A DNA stretch of 64,000 nt, taken from Hypericum androsaemum. Its lineage: Eukaryota; Streptophyta; Magnoliopsida; Malpighiales; Hypericaceae. Of this stretch, positions 35,377 to 45,530 are shown in pieces; the stretch's first letter is position 1, and the number at the start of each line of letters is the position of its first letter. A program made the position numbers and the translations under genes. The stretch covers positions 17,852,221-17,916,220 of the forward strand of contig OZ023181.1 in the NCBI GenBank assembly GCA_963995505.1, written 5' to 3'. A model generated the notes under the pieces. It worked only from the letters and a program-made list of their open reading frames with translations. It had not been told where the DNA came from and searched no databases.

Positions 35377-36851
35377 CTAACCCGGCTCGTCGGTGTCATC
35401 GATCGTCCCATCACTGTCCACCCAGTCCTCAGCCTCAATGTAGAAAAGTCGCTGACAGCGATGTCCCCGCACATACTTCTCGTCGCAATGATAGCACAAC
35501 CCCTTTCTCTCTCGTTCAGCTATCTCCGCCGAAGACATACGGCGGATAGTTGGTTCCGACGACTTATTCGAGGTCGCGACGCTTCCCGACGAGGGTGCAA
35601 TGGCCTTGGCAAGTGTAGTCGGGAGATTAGCAGTACCCGTCCGGCGCTCATAGGCTCGGGCCAGGCTCATAGCATCTTGCAGGTCGACCGGATTTTGGAG
35701 CTCGACATCAGTACGGAGCGGGTTGGGAAGTCCGGACATAAACAGGTCGACTTCTTGTGATGTCGTGAGGGGATCTACCCGACAAATCAGGGCGAGGAAT
35801 TGCTCTTGGTATTGATCTACCGACCCTTGACAAGTTAATTTGGCTAGCTCGCCCATCAGGTTGCTCCGGGATGGTGGTCCAAATCTTTGGTGGCATAAGT
35901 CGACAAAAGCTGCCCATGACGGCGTTCCTGAATGTCGTTCCAACTGGTATCCGCTGTGCGTTGGCCTCGAAAGAATTGTTCGCATCGGTTAATCCACGCC
36001 AGGGGATCTTCCTTGCCATCGAACTTGGGAAACTCTAATTTGTAGTACTTCGGGACTCCTGTTCCCCTGTATGAATTAAACGATTCAGAATGGGGATGAC
36101 GAGATCGGCCTCTACCTTCTCTTCCTCTTTCCGGATAATAATTTAGGTTTCGAAATTGGCCCCAATCTTCTCTTCCTTCCCCTTGATTTTGGAATCGACC
36201 CCTGTCCTCTCTTCCTTCCTCCTGAAAATAATTATTAGCCTGATTTCCTCCATATCCCTTTGTGTTGTTGTTTCCCTGGTACAACGGTGGCAGGTCCCCT
36301 CCATCTTCATCAGGGAACGAGGTCACATGGTAATTTCCAGCGTAACCTCTCCTGTGAGCTTCCGTGCGGTACGGCAGCTGCTGCCGTTTCGTACCTTGGG
36401 AGTTACCCAGTCGATAACCATGAGTCTCGGCCTGCAACCTGGTACTTCTTCTTGCTGGTGGTGGTGGTGCAGAAAGTCTAGCGGCTGCATGGGAACCTGT
36501 TGGGTCGTCAGTCGTCGCCTACGGCGGTGGTGAGTGGGTCCACGTCGACGCGTGCGCTTGAGACCCAGTTGGGTTAGTGGTCGCCGGCTCCAGGGGTTGC
36601 TGTTGTGGCGGCAGAAAGCTCGGGCCGCTCTGAGCTGTGGCCACAGGCGGCCACGACGGCGCAGGGGGATCGTCTGGGTTCGTCAGCGGCGGCGGCGGTG
36701 GTGGATGCTGGTTCGACCCGTCTTCCAGCTTGGTCTCCACGGTCATCAAACGCTGGCTCAGCCCTCCAATCTCTGTGGTAAGCTTCTCCATAGCTTTGAG
36801 GACTTGGGCGAGCGTGGCAACTTTGCCGATGTCTTCTCCGGAGCTTGACAT
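35377..36851 (-). pseudogene. Ty3/gypsy-type gag, disrupted
   Basis: The ATG at 36851 opens MSSSGEDIGKVATLAQVLKA followed by a Pro-rich region. A TAG at 36521-36519 interrupts the frame, which then continues with a Gly/Arg/Asn-rich segment. The gag core motif follows: YYKLEFPKFDGKEDPLAWIN, RCEQFFRGQRT. A short deletion and frame change follow at about 35985-35950. The rest of gag then reads WAAFVDLCHQRFGPP, QGSVDQYQEQF and FMSGLPNPLRTDVEL. It ends in the zinc knuckle CYHCDEKYVRGHRC of the chromovirus-like type and a normal stop at 35377. The gag of the intact parent would bind element RNA and form particles; this copy is broken. Confidence 0.8.
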
Positions 36852-36877
36852 GGCAGCGGACGGCTCTGATACCAAAT

Positions 36878-37179
36878 TGGTATGAACCGGGTTGCTACGA
36901 AGGTTGTAGCGGTGCGCGGTGGGACTCGAAGGCTTCTTGCCTTTTCGTCCTCGCGCCGTCTTGTTAAACTACGATAAAACTAGATAACTGTAAATAACTT
37001 GTTCTTATTTCTTCGCTGAATAAACCCTAGGCATCATGACATTATATAGCCAAACGATTACATCGGAATAGGAAAATACTTACTAGGACTCGACTACTGA
37101 ATTGGAAAATACTACTAATAAAAATAGGAAATACTAGTAAAGGTAAATAGACTCCTAAATAAGACTCTAATACGTAACA
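36878..37179 (-). repeat. LTR of the gag-only element (5' LTR in element orientation)
   Basis: 302 bp, adjacent to the tRNA-Met primer-binding site. Its outer edge abuts remnant TWD40-1 sequence. Confidence 0.9.
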
Positions 37180-38816
37180 TTCAGAGATGTCTGCAAACAA
37201 ACCATCCAAGAATAAGGAACATAAATTACTGATGTAATTCAACATTTCTCCTTCAGGATAGACACTGCAAGTTGCCAATAGAATTAGCTCGTCGCAATTA
37301 TAAAGCACGAGAAAAACAAAAAGAACAAGCTTCACTGTCTATTAGAAAGGGGTATTGTCATTGGAAGTGAGGGGTCCAGAAAAATGTTATGTACATTGAG
37401 TTCTGAGTGTTGCAACATTTGGAGCAAGGTAGCTCAAGGTGCAAATATAGACTTGCATAAATTCCATGTATTGCAATGAGACTTTTCTGGTTCTTTTAAA
37501 GATACTCAAATATATTCTATTCAAGTCTCAGTTTATCATGTCCTAGCCAAATGTGCATCTATCATCAGAATTACAAATAAGATACCCAGATGACTTGAGA
37601 TAGTTCCTGATTACTATGTCAAATCATCACATTTTTAACTATATATACACAATTACACATAAGAGAAGCAATAATCTTCAGATAGTTCTGCTGGTGCTAC
37701 ACCGGCGTACTGTCTAGTTCACCCTTTAATTTTCACTTATCTCACTGATAATTAACCCTCAACCATGATATAGCAACCACCTCTCTCAACTGATCTGAAG
37801 TTGTGAATAGAGTAGAGCAATCATGTTTTATATTCTTTGATAGCACCCACCAATCCACACATCATAAAACTAGCTCAAGGAATAGATAGAAAAGTTTTTC
37901 ATTTTCTATTTGATGGGTATAGGATCAAGAAAAGCCCCGCTAAAGCCCTTGCCATGAGAATTGAAGTTACAAAAAGGAAAAATATTTGAATTGTTCCAGT
38001 GGGAACCACTGAAAATGAGTGGAGTCAGCAAGAATTGGAGAATTTACCTGAGGATCCCCTGGCACTTTCAAGAACTGCAAAGAGTTGTTTCCTCCCTTCC
38101 CTTGTGTATGATGCTCTATTTCTCAAATTCTCAGCCCCTGTCATGCTCTGTTATGAAAGGAAATAAGAGAAGGTTCTGCTTTTACACTTCTGACATTGAC
38201 TAACATCACATGAAAATATGTGCCCTACCGCGAACAAAAGGGCAGCCATGTTCAATTATGGGTGAACTTCTATGGCTCTAATTCGTGGTAATGGATATAC
38301 TGTCTCTCCAACCTGTTGAGATAAAATGCGAGGAATGTCAATCGCTTCGATTCTTGCAAGTTCAGATAAACTATAATGGTCATCATGGACATGCAAGGAT
38401 TTCAAAGCCTACCAACTCAAGAAGCACACCCCAATCTTTTGCTGGCAGATTCTATTACATGCTCTTGCTTGTCTTCTTACAGATTTTAAATTATAATTGC
38501 AAGACTTCAAGGTCCAAACCTCTTTAGGACAGTTTTTTTTTTCCTCCGGCAATATGAAAAATTACATGTTTCAGAAAGGGAAGGAAAAGGACGTTGGAAA
38601 TATCCTACTTGAACAACAACAGAAATTAAAGCAAAAAAGCAAATAGCGCCGATGGCAAACAACACTCAAACTTCCAAAAAATGAAACCACAAGCAACCAC
38701 TGTTAGGCAGGCAACAAGTATAAATTTTACGAGGAGGACAAAAGAGGAAGCACAGATTCAAAATTATTTTCTTAGAAAGGATAGGACACCAACAAACCTG
38801 CAGACTCAAAGAAATT

Positions 38817-39063
38817 TGTAAAGAATATTGTTTTTCCTTGATCAGATTTTCTGTACAGATCGTTTACATATATAGGCTGTAGTATAATCTTGACATTTAC
38901 TACAATTGATTACAGAAATTCAAATGAGAGCGGAGATCATGGAGCCGTTGCAATCCTCTGCTGTTATTGTGGGATCAAGGCAGATTTGGTAGCAGCAATT
39001 TCGGACAGCAGATATGGGAGGATTTGGCAGCTGTTACGCGCAGCAGATAAGGTAACTCTTTTA
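38817..39063 (-). repeat. LTR of copia-3 (3' LTR in element orientation)
   Basis: 247 bp, plus strand TGTAAAGAATATTG...GGTAACTCTTTTA, adjacent to the polypurine tract. Confidence 0.9.
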
Positions 39064-42000
39064 CTCCCCCGCAAGCGAATGGTCGGAGATCATGAGCTTG
39101 GATCTGAGTTCTTGGAAACGAACGCGGGGCAGCGGCTTAGTGAGGATGTCGGCCACTTGATCACGACCTGATATGTAGTGCACAATCAGCTGTCCTGCTT
39201 GAACAAGCTCGCGCACAAAATGGAAGTCTATCTCCATGTGCTTTGAGCGGGCATGAAACACTGGATTCGCCGATAAATATGTCGCTCCAAGATTGTCACA
39301 CCAAAGTACTGGCGGTGAGGAACAAGGTAGTCCAATTTCTTTCAGCAGTGAGTGTATCCACATAATCTCGGATGCAACAGTTGCAAGTGCTCGGTATTCG
39401 GCTTCGGTAGAGGACCTTGAAACTGACCGTTGTTTCTTCGAGGCCCAAGAGATGAGATTAGGCCCTAAATATACTCCATAGCCAGTGGTAGATCGCCGGT
39501 CGTCAACACAACTGGCCCAGTCCGCGTCACTGTAACCAGCCAGCAAATGCGACTTGGATGGGCGGAGTAGGAGGCTGTAGTTGCGTGTGCCCTGCAACTA
39601 GCGCAAAATGCGCTTGACGGAGCTCCATTTCTCTGGCGTTGGGCTATGCATATAGCGTGATGCTCGGCTTACAGCAAATGCTATCTCCGGTCGGGTGACG
39701 CCAAGGTATTGCAAGCTTCCGACAACTTGGCGATAAAGCTCATCATCACATTCCTTGTCATTTAGAGATGGTGTTTCAGAAACTGCAGCAGGGGTAGCCA
39801 AGGCATTGCAGCTGCCCATTTTTGCTTTTTCCAGTATTTCTCCAATGTATTTTGATTGGGACAGGAACAAACCTTGCTTGGAACGAATTGTTTCAATACC
39901 AAGAAAATATGACAGGAGCCCGAGATCTTTAACTGCAAATCTTTGTTCTAAAAATTTGAGTAGTTGTGTGATAGTTACCGTATCATCGCCAGTGACAAGA
40001 ATGTCGTCGACATACACCAGGACAAAAAGATGTAGTGGCATGCGGTTGAAATAGAATAGGGAGTGGTCTGTTTTTGAGCCCCGAAATCCAAACTCGTATA
40101 GAGCTGCTCGTAGGCAATGGAACCAGGCCCGAGGAGCTTGTTTTAGTCCGTATAAGGACTTGCGAAGCTTGCAAACATAATCTGGATACTGAGGATGAGC
40201 GAAGCCCGGTGGTTGGACCATATAGACGGCCTCTGAGAGCTGGCCGTGGAGAAAGGCATTTGAAATGTCCAGTTGTCGAACAGGCCACCCTTTGGAGACG
40301 GATATCGCGAGCAATAAACGAACGGTTGCCGGCTTCACTACCGGGCTGAACGTCTCTTGATAGTCGACGCCGGGCCGCTGTTGAAAGCCTTTGGCCACTA
40401 ACCGCGCTTTGTAGCGGGATATGGTGCCGTCGGCATGATACTTCACCCGAAAGACCCATTTATTGCCGAGCAGATTTGACGCAGCAGCTCTTGGGACAAG
40501 AATCCATGTCTCGTTCTTTAGCAGGGCGTTAAACTCTTCGATCATTGCGGCACGCCAATTTGGATTTTTGCTGGCTTGAGAAAAACATGTCGGGACAACG
40601 GACTTGGGAGTAGCAGCAACTAGGGCTTTCGGTGTACTCTTTTGGAACCGAGTGGTCATCGGATGGGTCCGTTTGGTGGCTGCCGGAAGAGCTGCTGCCG
40701 GAGGCACCGCAGGGGGCGGAGCTGGCGCTGGTAGGGCTGCCGAGACCGTTGGGTTGGTGGTCTTTGGTCGCCGGGAATAGACCAGGAGGCCGAGTTCAGC
40801 TTGTGTGGGCTCAGGTCGTTGAGAGCTCTCCCCCGTGCTGGGTTGGGGTTCTTGGGCCGAGAGAGGAGTAGGCCGCGGTGCAGCTGGAAGCACGATTGGG
40901 CCCGAGCCCATTTGAGGTGTTTCAGTCGGTCCGTTTGGAGAGGCAGGTGGGCATGGTGAAGGCTCATTTAAGGGCCCGTTTGGACCTGGCTGTAGCCCAT
41001 CTGAGTTGTTAGGGCCTGTAATGATATCTGGCCCGATAAGAAGACTGTCGGGGTTCTCATGTGGGTTCGACTTGTTGGCGCGACCACCAGTGTACCTCAG
41101 ATCTGTAAAAGGGAAGGTAGACTCGTCAAATAGTACATGGCGGGAGACAACAATTTTATTAGTGGAAAGCTCTAGACAACAATAACCCTTATGATTTCGA
41201 CTATATCCCAAAAATGCGCACGGAGCTGATCGAGGATCGAGTTTATGTTTTGTGGTAGGACACATCCAAGGGTAACAAAGGCAACCGATAATACGTAGGT
41301 TGGATAATGTAGGTGATTCCCCAAATAGTTTCAGGTAAGGTGCGGTATGGTCTAGGAGTGGGGTAGGTGTCCGGTTAATTAGGTAGGCAGCTGAGTCAAA
41401 TATGAGGGACCAGTAACGTATGGGAATTGAGGCATGGTGGAGGATGCTTCGACTGGTTTCGACTATGTGACGGTGCTTGCGTTCTGCACACCCGTTTTGT
41501 TCAGGGGTATAGGGGCAAGATATTCGGTGGGTAATGCCATTTTGGTGGAGATATTTATGTAGTGCTTGGTATTCGCCCCCCCAGTCGGATTGGAAAATTT
41601 TGATTGGTCGTTCGAAATATTTTTCCACCTGTGTACGGAAAAGGATAAATGCGTCAAGTAGCTCGGATTTGCGCTTAAGGAAATATAGCCAGACATACTT
41701 CGAGAAATGGTCATAAAATACGCATAATAACTGTAGCCATCGAAAGACGGAACAGGTGAAGGACCCCACACATCGCTACAAACAAGCTCTAGAGGGCACG
41801 ACGCAGAAAAACTAGACTCTGAGAAAGGCAGCTTGTGCATCTTCCCGACACTGCATCCATGACAAAGATTAGTGGATGTTTTATTAGAAAAACTAATAGA
41901 CTCATGACGTAAGGCATTTTTGACAGCTTGGAAGTTGGCATGTCCAAGTCGTTGATGCCAGGTAAAAAGAGACGGAGACGCGGACATGACATAGGCACGA

Positions 42001-43328
42001 GGAGTTGTGGAAGACTGTGGACAACTGAGCGGATAGAGGCCATCCCTACTCCGGCCTTGGTGCAAAATCGCCTTCGTGACCTGGTCCTTTACATAAAATT
42101 GATCACCAATAAATTCCACAGAGATGTTATTGTCACGAGTAAGAGCACTCAAGGAAATAAGGTTAGTGCTTGAGTGCGGAACACAAAGGACATTTGACAA
42201 CGAGACATTACTAGAAGACAACGGAAAAGACATTTTGCCAACATGAGAAATCGGTAGAGATTGTCCATTACCAAAAGTCACTTCTTCAGTCCCAGAATAT
42301 TCGGAGTGCACTGGAAGGTGCTGGAGATCGGAGGTAACATGGTGAGTCGTCCCACTGTCGAGAACCCACCGAGAACCCTGAGGAGAGACAGCATGATGAG
42401 CCTGTGGTTGACCCAGATGGGTTGAACCGGTCAGACCGGTTCGGGCAGCAGATGAACAAAACTTGGCGATGTGGCCGTAGCCCCCGCAATTGTAGCATCT
42501 TTGTTCGTTTTCACCAGGTGGTGGGAAACGACTTTCTTTTTGCCCAGATCGGCGAGAATAGCCCGAGTTGTGGTTGTTGGAGGAGGTCCAGTGACCTCGT
42601 CCACCGCCCCTGCCACTGAAACGACCACCACCCCTGTTGCCTCGTCCACCTCGACCACTGGCGTTGCTGTAGTTGACAGCGGGAACAAGCGGCGGAGAGA
42701 TGGAAGCCATGGTTCGGCCCAGGTTGATTTCCTCGCATAGCAAGTAGGAGTGGAGCTCATCAAGGGTGACTGGCTCCAGACGAGATTCGATTTGTCAGGC
42801 AAAGGGGCGGTATGAGTCATCTAGTCCGGCGAGCACCTTTTCCACCACATCATCTTCAGGTTGCGGGTGCCCAAGTGAGGCCAATTGATCCGCAATTAGC
42901 TTCGTCCGTTGTAGGAATTGGTCGATGGTGTCGTTGCCCTTCTTTAGGGCTCCAAGTGCAGTCTTCAGTTGCTTGATTTGGGCGCAGGACCCAGATGCAT
43001 AGACTCGCGCCAGACGCTGCCACGCCTCCTTGGCTGTGCTGCAGCTAATAACTTGTGGTGTCACTGACTCCGTGACCGAGGCGATGAGATAGGAGAGGAC
43101 CCGTTTGTCCTCCTGAAACCATGGTGCATACTCCGGGTTAGGAGCCACCGAGCCATCGGGACCCGCTCTGGTTGGCGAGGGCGCAACAACACTTTCATCG
43201 ACATGGTGATAGAGACCCTGGCCATATAGAGTCGCTTCCATGTGAGCTTTCCAGGACATGTAATTGATGGAGGTAAGTCTATGGGTGAAGGGAGCGATGG
43301 TGGTTGGTGTGGCCGATATTTGAGACAT
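39061..43328 (-). pseudogene. Copia-3 gag-pol with three disabling changes
   Basis: Gag starts at 43328 (MSQISATPTTIAPF; LTSINYMSWKAHMEATL). A TGA at about 42795 interrupts it. The next frame has RG-rich sequence, the zinc knuckle CYNCGGYGHIAKFC, the protease site WVLDSGTTHHVTSD and the motif TWHQRLGHANF. A frameshift at about 41720 falls within the integrase motif YDHFSKYVWLYFLKRKSELL. The long frame 41769-39598 holds integrase (SDWGGEYQ, TPEQNGCAERKHR), then reverse transcriptase (NKWVFRVKYHADGTISRYKA, SNAFLHG, YVDDILVTGDD). A TAG at about 39598 replaces the Tyr of KRILRYLQGT, after which RNase H (GYSDADWASCVDDRRSTTGY, STEAEYRALA, KHMEIDFHFVRE) is intact to the end. Confidence 0.88.
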
Positions 43329-43400
43329 GCTTGGTCTCGGTACAGAGGGCTCAGGATCAGAAAAAAAAGTTGAGATTTCTCAGAGATGGCTCTGATACCA

Positions 43401-43644
43401 TGTAAAGAATACTGTTTTTCCTTGATCAGATTTTCTGTACAGATCGTTTACATATATTTGTAGTATAATCTTGACATTTACTACAATTGATTACAGAAAT
43501 TCAAATGAGAGCGGAGATCATGGAGCCGTTGCAATCCTCTGCTGTTATTGTGGGATCAAGGCAGATTTGGTAGCAGCAATTTCGGACAGCAGATATGGGA
43601 GGATTTGGCAGCTGTTACGCGCAGCAGATAAGGTAACTCTTTTA
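43401..43644 (-). repeat. LTR of copia-3 (5' LTR in element orientation)
   Basis: 244 bp, nearly identical to the other LTR, adjacent to the tRNA-Met primer site. Confidence 0.9.
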
Positions 43645-45530
43645 AAATTTGCTTGCATTGGAGGTCTGTTGGGATTTAGCATAACTCGTGTTTTCCACAC
43701 TTGAAGAGTTCCATCCTTTGAGAGAGTGACAAGTAAACGCAACATCGAGAGCCAAGCAATTGAGGTTATTGGTTGGGAGCCCACTTTTAGGCTACATTGG
43801 CAATTCAAAGAAGAACAATAAGAACCTAAGCCTCAATAGAACTATTCCAACCTTAGATCCACTTAAGTTTAAGTAACCAGCCCCATTCATTCAAACCAAA
43901 CGTACTCGACCAATCAGAACTCTTTAAAAGGAACCACAAGTTTCCTTACAAACTAGGCGCACGTTTTCTCTGCTCAAAAGCTGACAGATATGCTGTGTTT
44001 GCTACTAAAAGATGTTCAACAACATCTTCATACTCCATGCTCCAAAAGGCAATTAAAAACCAATATGGGTCAAAATAAGAAAACCTCTAGAAAAGCCAGA
44101 AGGGTCTTAGGTTTAGCAGCAAAAGAAAATTAGTTTATATCTTCTGTATGATGATAAACAGTAAACAAATACCACTAAAGTCATGCAAGTCCTATAAGCA
44201 ATAAGTAAGAAACAAGGCACTAGCTTAAAAGAAAATAAGCCTGAAAGCATGGTTGTGTGTGGAATCAAGAAAAGAAATAACATTATCCATACAACTTACA
44301 TTCCAATCATATTGGGTCTCTCTGTTGATACATCCCAGGCCAGAAGAGTACCATGTCTATCACCGACAAAGATCCATTCCAATGTCGGGTGGAAAGCAAA
44401 AGCACCCGCCCCAATAAGCTTAATCATATTATCAACTAGAAAGCAGAACCAAGAGAGAAAAACTCAAACACAAATTAAACAGAGAAAGAATGAGAGAGGA
44501 GATGCTTTAGGTACAAAGAGATCGGTAGCATTCACTTCTTACGTTGAAGAGTGTAATGAACAGCATATGTATGAATGTTGTAACCCCGTATCAGGCCATC
44601 TGCATAAGCCACATACTACAAAGGTCGAAAACAAAAAATAACTGTCAGATTACCAAAAAGAATTTCTTCAAGAAATGAACTCATCAAGAAGGCTTGAATG
44701 GAGGGGTCTTTGAAACTTTTTACCAAGACAGGAAGACGAGGATGGCAAGCCAGGTTCACAACAGGCTTCTTCAAGTCTGTCTTTATTTTAGTAGGCACCT
44801 TTCCCCCTTCCACAGTTCCCACAACTTCACCCATAACATAAGAAACCAAAAGTAAGTGCAAAACTAAGGCATCAAACAATCCGAAGCTTGAAGAGCAAAA
44901 GAAACTCTCCAAATTATCGGTACTTCCAAACAAACCGAGTCCTACAACTCCATTCCATCTAATTCTTCTAGAAAATGACAATAAACAACCCGAGCAAACG
45001 AGCCACCAACCTGTGACGCTCATCTTACGGTGGAAACCAAAGAACACCACAGGTTGCAAAGGTGTAAGAGCCAGATGAACTTCGGCGCCAACGCTGATCT
45101 GCTCCATCTTCTTCTCGGGCGAACGCAGGACAAAGGTTTGCTCCGTGTCAAAGTCACACGACCGTATGGTACAATCCTACATTTACAGATCACAACATCA
45201 CACAACCACCCCCAACCGCATTAGACAATCTCGAATGAAAATCACCTAACCTCGAGAATGGCAATGACGGTGTGTCCACTGGTAGGGCTGTACGACATCC
45301 GCACCACGGGCGCCCCGATGTCGATCGCCGAAACGTCAGTCCTAGGGCAAAAGTTAAATGTCAGGGGGGGAGAGAGAGAGAGTCTGTTAAAAACGGTTAC
45401 CGATGATGTAGGAGCCGACGGCGGCGGAGAGGAGCGCCTGAGAGGGATGGAACGCGGCGGCGTGAGGCTGCAGTGGCTTGGTGGCCCCACCGCGTCCCAC
45501 GTGGCGCTGATGCATCGTCCCCCACTCCAT

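Larger units (their letters stand above)
35019..37179 (-). mobile_element. Gag-only Ty3/gypsy-type element (TR-GAG-like)
   Basis: Two 302-bp direct repeats (35019-35320 and 36878-37179, TGGTATGAACC...ACGTAACA) enclose 1.56 kb that codes only for gag on the minus strand. A tRNA-Met primer site (minus TGGTATCAGAGCC, about 36874-36862) lies beside the 36878 repeat, and the purine tract AAGGCGGGAGAAA lies beside the other. Flanks are TTCTG and TTCAG, a 5-bp target duplication with one mismatch. I count three differences between the repeats, so the insertion is recent. With no protease, reverse transcriptase or integrase it must be mobilised by a partner. Confidence 0.88.
38817..43644 (-). mobile_element. 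Nearly complete Ty1/copia element (copia-3) inside a TWD40-1 exon
   Basis: The element is 4.83 kb with LTRs 38817-39063 and 43401-43644, a tRNA-Met primer site (minus TGGTATCAGAGCC, 43400-43388) and a purine tract (minus of CTCCCCCGCAAGCG) beside the other LTR. It has a perfect 5-bp target duplication AAATT (38812-38816 and 43645-43649). LTRs differ by two substitutions and one 3-bp indel by eye. All copia domains are present. The insertion is in the same orientation as the host relic and splits the codon series encoding QANFFE. Confidence 0.92.
37190..45530 (-). pseudogene. TWD40-1: 5' part of a TWD40-1 homologue (WD40 propeller), disrupted by a copia insertion
   Basis: The start MEWGTMHQRHVGRGG...KPLQPHAAAFHP is at 45530-45401. 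Further exons are about 45341-45251 (AIDIGAPVVRMSYSPTSGHT), 45176-45011 (DCTIRSCDFDTEQTFVLRSP...LTPLQPVVFFGF), 44824-44724 (VVGTVEGGKVPTKIKTDLKK), 44615-44543 (YVAYADGLIRGYNIHTYAVH) and 44435-44300 (GAGAFAFHPTLEWIFVGDRH). Another, from about 43800 to 43645, reads VGSQPITSIAWL...SKDGTLQVWKTRV and is split by copia-3; it resumes at 38816-38798. Then come 38352-38229 (AIDIPRILSQQ...YPLPRIRAIEVHP), 38147-38048 (REGRKQLFAVLESARGSS) and a scrap at 37264 (VSILKEK). Damage: exon 2 lacks its start and breaks frame, and TAA replaces the Lys of VHPKLN near 38265. The next about 1000 residues of the family are absent. Confidence 0.85.

Noticed and set aside
36156..36885. Plus-strand frames opposite gag (36156-36885)
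   Set aside because: They are antisense shadows of the GC-rich, Pro/Gln-rich gag sequence of the gag-only element.
43545..45107. Separate short WD40 gene
   Set aside because: The exons continue on the far side of copia-3 with the same family sequence, so this is one broken TWD40-1 copy.
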